Below, piece by piece: positions 1 to 7,679 of a stretch of 23,373 bases of DNA. The stretch comes from CAWJHE01 sp964614855 (lineage in GTDB: Bacteria; Chloroflexota; Anaerolineae; Anaerolineales; UBA4823). The stretch is taken from contig CAZTMX010000023.1 in the NCBI GenBank assembly GCA_964614855.1, positions 1 to 23,373 of the forward strand, read 5' to 3'. How positions within the stretch are numbered: the first letter of the stretch is position 1; each line of letters begins with the position of its first letter. The notes beneath the pieces were generated by a model that ran no database searches, had not been told where the DNA came from, and was given only the letters and a program-made list of their open reading frames with translations. Position numbers and translations under genes: made by a program.

Positions 1-4
1 GACC

Positions 5-811
5 ATGCATATTCACTTTCTTGATCCATACCAGGAGCGCGGCAGCCCGATCCACCGCCTGGATGCGCGGGTAAAGTTCATCTTAGCCATTGCCTTTATC
101 CTGACCCTGGCGCTAACCCCAACTGGCGCCTGGCCGGTGTACATCCTGATGCTTTCGCTGATCGTGGCTGTGGAGGCACTTTCCGAGATCGGCATCGGCT
201 ATGTACAAAAGCGCGCCGCCCTGGCCATTCCATTTGTACTGGCAGCCCTGCCGCTGATCTTCACCCTGGAAGGGCCTGTGCTGGCACAATTTTCCCTGGG
301 TTCGTGGACGATCAAGCTCTACCAGCCCGGGTTGGAGCGCTTTATCAGCATCACATTGAAATCCTGGATTTCAGTACAGGCTGCCATCATCCTGGCAAGC
401 AGCACGCCTTTCCCCGATTTGCTAAGCGCCATGCGTGCGGTGGGCATCCCGCGCTTGCTGGTGGCCATTTTTGGCTTGATGTGGCGCTATCTGTTTGTGC
501 TGGCAGATGAGACCCTGCGCATGATCCGGGCTCGCTCGGCCCGCAGCGGGCACTCCGATCAACCCGGTTTGAAAACCGGCGGGAGCGTCGCCTGGCGCGC
601 CCGGGTGACCGGCGCTATGGCAGGCAGCCTGTTCCTGCGCGCCTTTGAGCGCAGCGACCGCATCTATGTGGCCATGCTCTCGCGCGGCTACAACGGCGAA
701 GTACGCTCGCAACCCTTACCCAGGCTCAGCCTGCCAGGCTACCTGGTTTTGTTCGCATTCCTGGCTTTATTTATCCTGCTGCTCACATTGGGCGCACTTT
801 TCTGGAGATAA
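5..811 (+). CDS. cbiQ: ECF transporter transmembrane (T) component, CbiQ family
   Basis: 268 residues, the usual length for CbiQ/EcfT. The protein is the membrane coupling subunit of an energy-coupling-factor importer; it links the ATPase to the substrate-binding component. The N-terminus (a DPYQERGSPIHRLDARVK-like opening) is typical of CbiQ. Several hydrophobic segments follow, at roughly residues 25-60, 70-100, 120-160 and 245-267. Two cytoplasmic Ala-Arg-type coupling motifs are visible, around RMIRARSARSG (about residue 170) and AMLSRGYNG (about 225). The ATPase gene follows after 5 bases. The order Q then O is that of dedicated cobalt/nickel modules (CbiMNQO), so CbiM/CbiN-like genes are expected just left of the window. 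Substrate is inferred from this order only. The start lies 4 bases into the window, so its ribosome binding site is not visible. Confidence 0.93.
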   Translation: MHIHFLDPYQERGSPIHRLDARVKFILAIAFILTLALTPTGAWPVYILMLSLIVAVEALSEIGIGYVQKRAALAIPFVLAALPLIFTLEGPVLAQFSLGSWTIKLYQPGLERFISITLKSWISVQAAIILASSTPFPDLLSAMRAVGIPRLLVAIFGLMWRYLFVLADETLRMIRARSARSGHSDQPGLKTGGSVAWRARVTGAMAGSLFLRAFERSDRIYVAMLSRGYNGEVRSQPLPRLSLPGYLVLFAFLALFILLLTLGALFWR

Positions 812-816
812 AAGCA

Positions 817-1527
817 ATGCACCATTCGATCGAAGTCCACCACCTCAGCTTTTCGTATCCAGACGGACACCCCGCCCTGAGGGATGTATCGCTGATCATC
901 CAGCCCTGTGAAAAAGTAGCCCTGGTTGGCCCGAATGGCGCCGGCAAATCCACCCTGATCCTGCATCTAAACGGGATACTCAACGGGCAGGGCGAGTTGT
1001 GCGTGGCAGGGCTGCCGGTGATCAAGGAAAACCTGGGAAAAGTACGCGCCCGGGTGGGCCTGGTGTTCCAATCCCCAGATGACCAGCTTTTTTCCCCCAC
1101 AGTTTATGAAGATATTGCCTTTGGGCCGCGCTACCAGGGTCTGCCAGAGAACGAGGTAAAAGCCAGGGTCGAAGAATCCCTGGAAGTGGTACATATGCAG
1201 GATTACGCCCGGCGGGTCTCGCACCACCTGAGCATGGGTGAGAAAAAACGTATTGCGATCGCCACGGTGCTCTCCATGAAGCCCGAAGTACTGGTGCTGG
1301 ACGAACCCACTGCCGGGTTGGACCCGCGCGCCCGCCGCTCGCTGATCCGCCTGCTGGATGACCTGCCGCTGACCATGCTGGTTTCAACCCATGATATGCA
1401 AATGGTCAAAGAGCTCTTCCCGCGCATGGTGATCATGGACCACGGCGAGATCGTCGCCGACGGCGACACGCTCAGACTGTTGGATGACACAGCCCTGCTG
1501 GATGCTCACGGGCTGGAGAGACCATAG
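817..1527 (+). CDS. cbiO: ECF transporter ATPase component, CbiO family
   Basis: 236-residue ABC ATPase that powers the ECF importer with CbiQ. Walker A is GPNGAGKST at residues 38-46, the Q-loop glutamine is Q85 (in FQSPDDQLF, characteristic of CbiO/EcfA), Walker B is LVLDE at 159-163, and the switch histidine is in the STHD motif near 190. The ABC signature reads LSMGE at 138-142 where LSGGQ/LSGGE is usual, so the first glycine is replaced by methionine. It starts 5 bases after the cbiQ stop, with a GGAGA sequence inside the 3' end of cbiQ acting as ribosome binding site. This means the two are co-transcribed. It is the last gene of its operon, since a strong terminator follows within 20 bases. 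EcfA is an alternative name; the single ATPase after a single T component favours CbiO. Confidence 0.94.
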   Translation: MHHSIEVHHLSFSYPDGHPALRDVSLIIQPCEKVALVGPNGAGKSTLILHLNGILNGQGELCVAGLPVIKENLGKVRARVGLVFQSPDDQLFSPTVYEDIAFGPRYQGLPENEVKARVEESLEVVHMQDYARRVSHHLSMGEKKRIAIATVLSMKPEVLVLDEPTAGLDPRARRSLIRLLDDLPLTMLVSTHDMQMVKELFPRMVIMDHGEIVADGDTLRLLDDTALLDAHGLERP

Positions 1528-1541
1528 AGCATTCCCATTAT

Positions 1542-1584
1542 AAGATCAGGGCCGCCTTCAAGCAAGCGACCCTGATTTTGTTTA
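1542..1584 (+). terminator. Intrinsic terminator after cbiO, between convergent cbiO and metK
   Basis: Arms ATCAGGG (1545-1551) and CCCTGAT (1570-1576) pair perfectly. An inner CGC/GCG (1553-1555 with 1566-1568) extends the stem past a single C/A mismatch. The + strand continues with TTTTGTTTAATT, a good U-tract, so it clearly stops cbiO transcription. On the - strand the hairpin also follows the metK stop, but the trailing tract (CTTATAATG) is poorer, so termination of metK here would be weaker. Confidence 0.85.
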
Positions 1585-1605
1585 ATTATTCAAGCTTTGG
1601 CAGGT

Positions 1606-2841
1606 TCAGTCCGCCGGTGCGGCGAGCTTTTCCAGGCCAGCTGCCTGGCGCAACATCTCAGCACGGTCGGTGCGCTCCCAGGGAAGATCCAGATCGTCCC
1701 GCCCGAAATGCCCGTAGGTTGCAGTCTGGCGGAAGATCGGGCGGCGCAAATCCAGATCACGGATAATCGCTCCCGGGCGCAAATCGAAAATCTCATCAAT
1801 CAGCCGGGCAATTTGCACATCCGAAATGGCACCCGTGCCAAAGGTTTCCACATTAACGCTCAATGGGCAGGCCATGCCGATAGCATACGCCACCTGGATT
1901 TCACAGCGCTGCGCCAACCCGGCAGCCACGATGTTTTTCGCCACCCAGCGCGCAGCATAGGCTGCAGAACGATCCACTTTGGTCGGATCTTTGCCGCTGA
2001 ATGCGCCGCCGCCGTGACGGCCCATACCACCGTAAGTATCCACGATGATCTTACGTCCGGTCACACCCGCATCCCCTTGCGGGCCGCCGATGACAAAGCG
2101 CCCGGTGGGGTTGACATAGATTTTGATCTGCTCATCAACCATTTCCGCTGGCAGCACCGGCAAGATCACATGTTGGATCATGGCAGCGCGGATTTCTTCC
2201 TGGCTGATCTCAGGCGCATGTTGTGTACTGACCAAAACCGTATCCACCCGTTTTGGCCGCCCGTAGGCATATTCCACAGTCACCTGGGTTTTACCGTCGG
2301 GGCGCAGCCAGGGCAGCGTGCCGTCTTTGCGCACTTCGCTCAGGCGGCGAGCCAGCTTGTGCGCCAGGTAGATCGGCATGGGCATCAGCTCAGGAGTTTC
2401 ATCGCAGGCAAAACCGAACATCATCCCCTGGTCTCCAGCGCCAATGGCTTCGACTTCTGCTTCGCTCATGGTCCCGGTTTTTGCTTCCAATGCCTTATTC
2501 ACACCCATGGCGATATCGCCGGATTGTTTGGCGATGGCGACCAACACACCGCAGCTGTTTCCATCCATACCTTTTGCGCTGTCATCATAGCCAATTTCAT
2601 TGATCACCTGCCGTACCAGGTCATCAAAGTTGATCTGGGCGCGAGTGGTAATCTCGCCCAACAGCATGACATAACCGGTTTTGGTGGCTGTCTCACAAGC
2701 CACGCGCGAAGTAGGGTCTTGCGAAAGGCATGCATCTACCACGGCATCGCTAACCTGGTCGCAGATTTTATCCGGGTGACCCTCGGTTACCGATTCTGAG
2801 GTGAACATCAAGCTGGGTGAATTCATAAAAGTATTGGTCAT
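1606..2841 (-). CDS. metK: S-adenosylmethionine synthetase (methionine adenosyltransferase)
   Basis: 411 residues from the chosen start. The enzyme makes S-adenosylmethionine from methionine and ATP in the cytoplasm. Diagnostic motifs are GHPDKICDQ near the N-terminus (methionine/ATP binding), the GAGDQG hexapeptide in the middle, and the glycine-rich GGGAFSGKD loop followed by KVDRSAAY towards the C-terminal third. The open frame extends 24 codons further upstream. I chose the ATG at 2841 because AGGAGA lies 7 bases before it and because the upstream stretch is the terminator of a SAM riboswitch. Conserved family sequence begins at SLMFTSESVTEGHPDK. The gene follows cdsA but has its own promoter and riboswitch, so it is a separate transcription unit. 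Confidence 0.97.
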   Translation of the reverse strand: MTNTFMNSPSLMFTSESVTEGHPDKICDQVSDAVVDACLSQDPTSRVACETATKTGYVMLLGEITTRAQINFDDLVRQVINEIGYDDSAKGMDGNSCGVLVAIAKQSGDIAMGVNKALEAKTGTMSEAEVEAIGAGDQGMMFGFACDETPELMPMPIYLAHKLARRLSEVRKDGTLPWLRPDGKTQVTVEYAYGRPKRVDTVLVSTQHAPEISQEEIRAAMIQHVILPVLPAEMVDEQIKIYVNPTGRFVIGGPQGDAGVTGRKIIVDTYGGMGRHGGGAFSGKDPTKVDRSAAYAARWVAKNIVAAGLAQRCEIQVAYAIGMACPLSVNVETFGTGAISDVQIARLIDEIFDLRPGAIIRDLDLRRPIFRQTATYGHFGRDDLDLPWERTDRAEMLRQAAGLEKLAAPAD

Positions 2842-2848
2842 TACACTA

Positions 2849-2854
2849 TCTCCT
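2849..2854 (-). promoter_or_regulatory. metK ribosome binding site
   Basis: AGGAGA on the - strand, 7 bases before the ATG at 2841. It decides the metK start against the longer open frame that begins inside the riboswitch expression platform at 2913. Confidence 0.8.
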
Positions 2855-2855
2855 A

Positions 2856-2896
2856 ATAAAGAAAATTTGCCCCTTCCGGATCTAAGAAAGGGCAAA
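2856..2896 (-). terminator. Riboswitch-controlled intrinsic terminator of the metK leader
   Basis: On the - strand TTTGCCCTTTC (2896 down to 2886) pairs with GAAGGGGCAAA (ending 2866) in an 11-pair stem with one G-U pair. The run TTTTCTTTATT follows (2865 down to 2855). The left arm GCCCTTTC (2886-2893) can instead pair with GAGAGGGC (2915-2922). That segment contains the 3' strand of aptamer helix P1, so the alternative pairing forms an antiterminator. The pairings exclude each other: ligand-bound P1 frees the terminator arm and switches metK off. Confidence 0.9.
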
Positions 2897-2917
2897 CTGT
2901 ATAGAGCAGGCATCGCC

Positions 2918-3046
<129 letters not shown>

Positions 3047-3077
3047 CCGTTAGTAGGCTATTAGATTTGTGAAGTCG

Positions 3078-3106
3078 ATAATACCACGAGTAAGTTTGAA
3101 TGTCAA
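3078..3106 (-). promoter_or_regulatory. Sigma70-type promoter of the metK riboswitch unit
   Basis: On the - strand a consensus -35 TTGACA (3101-3106) and a -10 TATTAT (3078-3083) are separated by exactly 17 bases. Transcription should start near 3071, about 25 bases before the SAM-I aptamer. The promoter starts 12 bases beyond the cdsA stop, which makes metK independent of the upstream cluster. Confidence 0.88.
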
Positions 3107-3117
3107 TTAACGGCTGA

Positions 3118-3939
3118 TTAAGGCAGGACAAACCAGGTAATAATGTAAAATCCTATCACGGCTGCCCAAAGCCAGCTGTCAATGCGGTCAAAAAATCCGC
3201 CGTGACCGGGCAGCAGGTTGCTGGAGTCTTTTACCCCGGCCTGGCGCTTGAACATACTCTCGCCAAGATCGCCCAGCGTGGGCACAATCCCCATCACCAA
3301 ACCGATGATTACACCCCAAAGCGGTGTCACAGTTGTACCGGGTTTCAACCATAAAGCAAATAATAATACCAATAAGGGCGCGCCCACCACACCGAACACA
3401 ATTCCAGCCAGGTAGCCTTCCCAGGATTTCTTGGGGCTCAAGCGCCGGCTGAGTTTATGCCTGCCCCAGCGGCTGCCGATCAGGTATGCACCGCCGTCAG
3501 CCAGCCAGACTGCTGTTAGCACCAACAGCAGCCACCATTCGCCTTCAGGCAGGTAGCGCAAGGAGAGCAAGTAGGAGCCTACAAAGCCAAAGTACAGGAT
3601 GCCGGAGATGGTAATGGCAAAATCCGTCCCGGCGTGATCTCGCCCTTTTTCATACATCAGCAGGTGATAGGTCATGCTGGCAAAAATTGCCAGGCTGAGC
3701 AGCCAGGGGGTGCTTTCTAAGCCGTCAATTGATCTGCCAGCAATCAAAGCCAACGTACCGCCAACGATCAAGGCGCTCGAAGGTTGGTAGCCGCCTATGT
3801 GGAACATACGCCCATATTCCCAGGCAGCCAGGCCCAGGAAAATTGTAATTAACAATGTGTAATACGGGCTGCCCAAGAAGATCGCTGCCAGGCCCAACGG
3901 CAGCAAGACCAGGATAACCGCCATCCGTTTAAGAAACAT
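3118..3939 (-). CDS. cdsA: Phosphatidate cytidylyltransferase (CDP-diglyceride synthase)
   Basis: 273-residue multi-pass membrane enzyme that makes CDP-diacylglycerol from phosphatidic acid and CTP, the branch point of phospholipid synthesis. The complete CdsA signature is visible near the C-terminus. It starts SMFKRQAGVKD and continues LPGHGGFFDRID, with the catalytic Asp and Lys-Asp residues present. Hydrophobic helices fill most of the first 200 residues. The start overlaps the end of uppS by 11 bases, so the two are translationally coupled. In many bacteria dxr and rseP follow cdsA in this cluster; here metK follows from its own promoter. Confidence 0.96.
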   Translation of the reverse strand: MFLKRMAVILVLLPLGLAAIFLGSPYYTLLITIFLGLAAWEYGRMFHIGGYQPSSALIVGGTLALIAGRSIDGLESTPWLLSLAIFASMTYHLLMYEKGRDHAGTDFAITISGILYFGFVGSYLLSLRYLPEGEWWLLLVLTAVWLADGGAYLIGSRWGRHKLSRRLSPKKSWEGYLAGIVFGVVGAPLLVLLFALWLKPGTTVTPLWGVIIGLVMGIVPTLGDLGESMFKRQAGVKDSSNLLPGHGGFFDRIDSWLWAAVIGFYIITWFVLP

Positions 3940-4678
3940 CGGGGGTTATTTCGCCTTCTGTAGAAATCCGTCCATAACGCCGTTCGCGGTGTTTAAACTC
4001 CTTCAGGGCCAATTGAAGTTGTTCTTTGTCAAAATCGGGCCAATAGACTGGCGGGAAATACCATTCAGAATATGCACCCTGCCAGATGAGGAAGTTGCTC
4101 CCTCGCAGCTCACCAGAGGTACGGATGATCAGGTCTGGATCGGGTACACCTGCGGTGAATAAATACTGGTTGACCAACTCTGTGGTTACTGCATCGGCCG
4201 CGATGCCGTCCCGGATAATACATTGGATGGCATTTACGATTTCGTCGCGGCCGCCGTAATTGAAAGCAATATTCAATATCAAACGGGTATTGTGCCGGGT
4301 ATATTCCAACGCTTTGACAACTTTTTTGCGGAAACCAGGCTCCAGGCGCTCCAGGCGGCCCAAATGGCGCAATTGGACGCCTTGATCATGCAGCTCTTGC
4401 AACTCGTGGTCGATCACATCTTCGAAGATCTTCATCAAGCCTTCAACTTCTTCGCTGGGACGACCCCAGTTTTCGGTTGAAAAGGCATAGATTGTCAGGT
4501 AGCGAATGCCGAACTCGATACACGCTTCGATCACACGCCGCAGGTTTTCTGTGCCCGCGCGGTGACCAGCCAGGCGCGGCAGACCGCGCGCTATAGCCCA
4601 ACGCCCATTACCATCCATGATGATGGCAATGTGGGTGGGGATGCCCTCAGGTGTATCCGTGCTTTCTATTGATTCCAT
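3929..4678 (-). CDS. uppS: Isoprenyl transferase (undecaprenyl diphosphate synthase)
   Basis: 249-residue cis-prenyltransferase that elongates farnesyl diphosphate with isopentenyl diphosphate to the C55 carrier lipid for cell-wall synthesis. The catalytic motif AIIMDGNGRWA begins at residue 18, with the catalytic Asp at 22. It is followed by HRAG, the STENW motif, and RTSGELRGSNFLIWQ with SEWYF near the C-terminus, as in the family. It lies between frr and cdsA, the usual cluster order, and overlaps cdsA by 11 bases. The ribosome binding site is poor (GAG, 7 bases upstream). A perfect hairpin sits just before it, so translation may depend on coupling or RNA structure. Confidence 0.96.
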   Translation of the reverse strand: MESIESTDTPEGIPTHIAIIMDGNGRWAIARGLPRLAGHRAGTENLRRVIEACIEFGIRYLTIYAFSTENWGRPSEEVEGLMKIFEDVIDHELQELHDQGVQLRHLGRLERLEPGFRKKVVKALEYTRHNTRLILNIAFNYGGRDEIVNAIQCIIRDGIAADAVTTELVNQYLFTAGVPDPDLIIRTSGELRGSNFLIWQGAYSEWYFPPVYWPDFDKEQLQLALKEFKHRERRYGRISTEGEITPDVS

Positions 4679-4691
4679 AGAAATCTCGCTA

Positions 4692-4724
4692 AGGTATAGT
4701 TTGCTGTACCAGCAAACTATACCT
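4692..4724 (-). repeat. Perfect 15-bp inverted repeat between frr and uppS
   Basis: AGGTATAGTTTGCTG (4692-4706), a 3-base loop, then its exact complement CAGCAAACTATACCT (4710-4724). On the coding strand it contains the frr stop codon (TAG within GGTATAG) and ends 13 bases before the uppS start. No U-tract follows, so it is not a standard terminator. It may be an RNA-processing or stability hairpin, a translation-coupling element, or a DNA-binding palindrome. Confidence 0.85.
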
Positions 4725-5274
4725 CCATTATCTCGCGCTGCTTGCGATCTCCGATTAGATTCACCTCATCAATATATTTGTCGGTGAGTTTCTGCAATTC
4801 TTCTTCACCGCGTTTGCGATCATCTTCAGAAATTAGTTTTTCTTCTTCATATTCGCGCAAGTCTTTCATCGAATCGCGGCGTACGTTGCGAATGGCGACC
4901 CGGCTGTCTTCCATCCTGTTATGCACCACCTTTACCAGGTCGCGCCGGCGCTCTTCTGTCAGGGGAGGTAAGTTCAGGCGGATAGATTTTCCATCATTGT
5001 TAGGGGTCAAGCCTAAATCAGATGCCAATATCCCCCGCTCGATCGCCTTCAGGGTAGTGGCATCAAACGGGCGAATGAGAAGCGAGCGCGGTTCTGGCAC
5101 ATTGATGCTTGCCAACTGCAACAGAGGCGTGGGTGAGCCGTAATATTCGATTTGAATCTTTTCAACCAGGGCAGGATGTGCTCGCCCCGTACGGATGCCC
5201 GCCAGGTCTTCTTCAAGCGCCTGGATGGCGCCTTTCATGCGCGCTTCAGTTTCGCGGTAGATCTCTTTCAGCAT
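4717..5274 (-). CDS. frr: Ribosome recycling factor
   Basis: 185 residues, exactly the family length. With EF-G it splits the post-termination ribosome. The N-terminal helix carries MKGAIQALEEDLAGIRTGRAHPALVE, the domain II region follows (YYGSPTPLLQLASINVPEPRSLLI), and the C-terminal three-helix part has LPPLTEERRRDLVKV and the RNVRRDSMKDL stretch typical of RRF. The start has a strong GGAGGAA ribosome binding site. It lies 80 bases after pyrH in the conserved pyrH-frr order. Its stop codon is embedded in the perfect hairpin before uppS. Confidence 0.97.
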   Translation of the reverse strand: MLKEIYRETEARMKGAIQALEEDLAGIRTGRAHPALVEKIQIEYYGSPTPLLQLASINVPEPRSLLIRPFDATTLKAIERGILASDLGLTPNNDGKSIRLNLPPLTEERRRDLVKVVHNRMEDSRVAIRNVRRDSMKDLREYEEEKLISEDDRKRGEEELQKLTDKYIDEVNLIGDRKQREIMEV

Positions 5275-5354
5275 TGGTTCCTCCAGCGGTCTTTCTTAAT
5301 TACAAAACTTTGCTTAAGGATACCCGAAAATGCAGCCGGAGAAAAGGGTCAATC

Positions 5355-6077
5355 TTAACCGCTTACCAGGGTGCCCACCTTTTCACCGTATAAGGCTTTG
5401 CGCAAATCTTCAGGGTTCCACAGGTTGAGCACCAGGATGGGCAGGTTATTATCCATACACAAGGAAATGGCCGTACTGTCCATCACCTGCAGCCGGCGGT
5501 TGATCGTCTCCATATAAGTCAGGTGTTCAAAGCGAACGGCATCGGGGTTCTTCATCGGGTCAGAGTCGTAGACCCCATCCACTTTGGTGGCTTTGATCAA
5601 CACATCTGCGCCAATTTCCATGGCGCGCAATGCAGCAGCGGTGTCGGTGGAAAAATACGGGTTGCCTGTTCCACCGCCCAAAATGACCACACGCTCTTTT
5701 TCGAGGTGGCGGATGGCTCGCCGGCGGATATAGGGTTCTGCCACTGCGTGCATTTCCACGGCAGATTGCACACGAGTATACAGGCCGATACGCTCCATGG
5801 CGTCCATCAAAGCCAGGGCGTTCATTACGGTTGCCAGCATGCCCATGTAATCTGCGGTCGCCCGGTCCATTCCGCGGTCCAAACCGCTGCGCCCGCGCCA
5901 CAGGTTGCCCGCACCGATTACGATAGCCACCGTCACCCCTAAATCGTGCACATCACGCACCCGCAAGGCAATATCTTCTGCCTGTTCAGGATCAATGCCG
6001 TATCCCTGAGGCCCGGCCAAAGCTTCACCGCTTAGCTTGAGTAAGATGCGCCGGTATTTCAATTTTCTTTCCGTCAT
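5355..6077 (-). CDS. pyrH: Uridylate kinase (UMP kinase)
   Basis: 240-residue amino-acid-kinase-fold enzyme that phosphorylates UMP to UDP with ATP. Visible motifs are ILLKLSGEALAG at the N-terminus, the glycine-rich VIGAGNLWRGR loop, GGGTGNPYFSTDTAAALRA, and the C-terminal DGVYDSDP block. Homologues are hexamers allosterically controlled by GTP and UTP. The start is well supported by GAGGAGG (complement at 6081-6087) a few bases upstream. An intrinsic terminator lies between tsf and this gene, so part of rpsB-tsf transcription should stop before pyrH. Confidence 0.97.
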   Translation of the reverse strand: MTERKLKYRRILLKLSGEALAGPQGYGIDPEQAEDIALRVRDVHDLGVTVAIVIGAGNLWRGRSGLDRGMDRATADYMGMLATVMNALALMDAMERIGLYTRVQSAVEMHAVAEPYIRRRAIRHLEKERVVILGGGTGNPYFSTDTAAALRAMEIGADVLIKATKVDGVYDSDPMKNPDAVRFEHLTYMETINRRLQVMDSTAISLCMDNNLPILVLNLWNPEDLRKALYGEKVGTLVSG

Positions 6078-6100
6078 TTTTCCTCCTCAACGGTTCTTGA

Positions 6101-6131
6101 TAAGAAAAGAGCCAACCATGCGGTTGGCCCT
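6101..6131 (-). terminator. Intrinsic terminator/attenuator between tsf and pyrH
   Basis: On the - strand AGGGCCAACC and GGTTGGCTCT (6122-6131 with 6108-6117) form a 10-pair stem with one G-U pair and a 4-base GCAT loop. TTTTCTTA follows. Only about 20 bases separate it from the pyrH ribosome binding site and I see no good promoter there. It therefore probably lowers, rather than abolishes, transcription of the downstream pyrH-frr-uppS-cdsA genes. Confidence 0.82.
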
Positions 6132-6144
6132 TCTTTATTGGCAA

Positions 6145-6750
6145 CTACTTTGCCGTTTGTTCACCCAGTTCCCAGCGAACAAAACGCCGGATGATCACAT
6201 TTTCGCCTATGGAAGCCACATTTTGCATCAAAAGCTTCTCAATGGTGATACTCTCATCCCGGATATAAGCCTGGCGCAGCAAACACACTTCGTCTTTGAA
6301 TTTCTCAATGCGGCCTTCCACAATGCGTTCCATCATGGCTTCTGGCTTGCCTTCTTCGCGAGCACGATTACGGGCAATTTCCTTCTCATGCTCAATTTCC
6401 TCGGCGGGAATATCTTCCGGGCGGATATAGCGCGGCGCTGCAGCAGCAATCTGCAAGGCTACCTCATGCGCCAGGGTGCGGAAAGGTTCTGAACGAGAAA
6501 CAAAATCGGTCTCACAGTTGACTTCCACCATCACACCAACCCGACCCGCTCCGTGGGAGTACAGCTCTACCATTCCTTCAGATGCATCGCGGTCGGATCG
6601 CTTGGCAGCAGTTGCCAGGCCTTTTTCACGAAGGAAATCCACCGCTTTGTCAAAATCGCCATCCGCCTGCTCCAAAGCCTTGCGGCAGTCCAGAATACCT
6701 ACCCCGGTAGCTTCGCGTAATTCTTTAATTTGTTGCGTGGTAACTGCCAT
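6145..6750 (-). CDS. tsf: Elongation factor Ts
   Basis: 201 residues, the short form of EF-Ts (as in Thermus), not the roughly 280-residue enterobacterial form. It is the nucleotide exchange factor for EF-Tu. The N-terminal UBA-like domain has IKELREATGVGILDCRKAL. The core motif VNCETDFVSR, with the TDFV residues that contact EF-Tu, lies near residue 80. The gene begins 2 bases after the rpsB stop, with a GAGG ribosome binding site inside the end of rpsB, so the pair is translationally coupled. A terminator follows before pyrH. Confidence 0.97.
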   Translation of the reverse strand: MAVTTQQIKELREATGVGILDCRKALEQADGDFDKAVDFLREKGLATAAKRSDRDASEGMVELYSHGAGRVGVMVEVNCETDFVSRSEPFRTLAHEVALQIAAAAPRYIRPEDIPAEEIEHEKEIARNRAREEGKPEAMMERIVEGRIEKFKDEVCLLRQAYIRDESITIEKLLMQNVASIGENVIIRRFVRWELGEQTAK

Positions 6751-6752
6751 GA

Positions 6753-7679
6753 TTATGCCTCGTCTTCCTCATTCTCTTCGACTACTTCTTCCACATCCAG
6801 ATCTTCTTCAACTTCTTCCACATCCAGATCCAATTCTTCAACTTCTACTTCTTCTTCAAGATCCAGAACAGGTTTTTTGCTGGAAATCTTTGCCAGGGTG
6901 CTTTCGCCGAGCAAATCCTCATCTGCCAGGTCAAGCTCATCCAACGCCGCCGGAGCCGGGCGAGCAGCCACTACAACTTCTTCCTCTTCGTCCTTGCGCA
7001 TGGCTTTGCCTTCAAGGGCTGCATCGGCAATCTTACCCACCAGCAATTTGATGGCGCGGATCGCATCATCATTGGAGGGAATGACATAATCAATATTGCG
7101 CGGATCGCAATTGGTATCGACCATGGCGATCACCGGGATTTTGAGCAAGTTTGCTTCATGAATCGCAGTGACTTCGCGGTGTACATCGACCACAAACAAA
7201 AGCTCTGGCAGGCTCGCCATCTGGCGAATGCCGCCCAGCAAGTTTTCCAGGCGCTCCATCTCGCGCGTCATGATCAAGGCTTCTTTCTTGGTGATGCGCT
7301 CAAAATCACCGCGCTCGCGCATGCGTTCCATCTTCTCAAGCTCGTTGATGCGCTGGCGAATGGTGCGCCAGTTGGTCAACATACCGCCCAGCCAGCGTTG
7401 CGTGACGTAAGGCATACCGGAGCGGATGGCTTCTTCCTGGATGGTTTCCTGCGCCTGGCGCTTTGTGCCCACAAACAGCACACTGCCACCAGCAGAAACA
7501 GTATCGCGCACCAAACCATAAGCATGCTCAACGGCTTTAACCGTCTTCTGCAAATCAATAATATGGATGCTGTTGCGTTCGGTGAAAATATAGGGCTTCA
7601 TCGCCGGGTGCCATTTGTGGGTTCGATGCCCAAAATGCACACCGCTCTCGAGAAGCGCTTTCATAGGGATAATACTCAT
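6753..7679 (-). CDS. rpsB: 30S ribosomal protein S2 with acidic C-terminal tail
   Basis: 308 residues. Ribosomal protein S2 occupies about residues 1-228, with motifs LLESGVHFGHRTHKWHPAMKPYIF, GTKRQAQETIQEEA, RWLGGMLTNWRTI and the VDTNCDP segment all present. An approximately 80-residue acidic, Glu/Asp/Val-rich tail follows. It contains two copies of a 9-residue DLDVEEV-type repeat that is also a direct repeat in DNA. Acidic S2 extensions are seen in several phyla. The start has AAGGAG 8 bases upstream. It is the first gene of the cluster, behind an extended -10 promoter and a structured leader of about 155 bases that could mediate autoregulation. Confidence 0.97.
   Translation of the reverse strand: MSIIPMKALLESGVHFGHRTHKWHPAMKPYIFTERNSIHIIDLQKTVKAVEHAYGLVRDTVSAGGSVLFVGTKRQAQETIQEEAIRSGMPYVTQRWLGGMLTNWRTIRQRINELEKMERMRERGDFERITKKEALIMTREMERLENLLGGIRQMASLPELLFVVDVHREVTAIHEANLLKIPVIAMVDTNCDPRNIDYVIPSNDDAIRAIKLLVGKIADAALEGKAMRKDEEEEVVVAARPAPAALDELDLADEDLLGESTLAKISSKKPVLDLEEEVEVEELDLDVEEVEEDLDVEEVVEENEEDEA
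6784..6830 (-). repeat. Tandem direct repeat coding the acidic S2 tail
   Basis: The 20-base unit at 6784-6803 recurs exactly at 6811-6830, a period of 27 bases (9 codons). It encodes the DLDVEEV repeats at the end of ribosomal protein S2. Such repeats can expand or contract by slippage. Confidence 0.85.

Noticed and set aside
1597..2799. 400-residue open frame opposite metK
   Set aside because: It is antisense to a fully conserved metK and resembles no family; typical GC-driven shadow frame.
2842..2913. N-terminal extension of metK starting at 2913
   Set aside because: It translates the riboswitch terminator hairpin, precedes the real AGGAGA site, and is not conserved family sequence.
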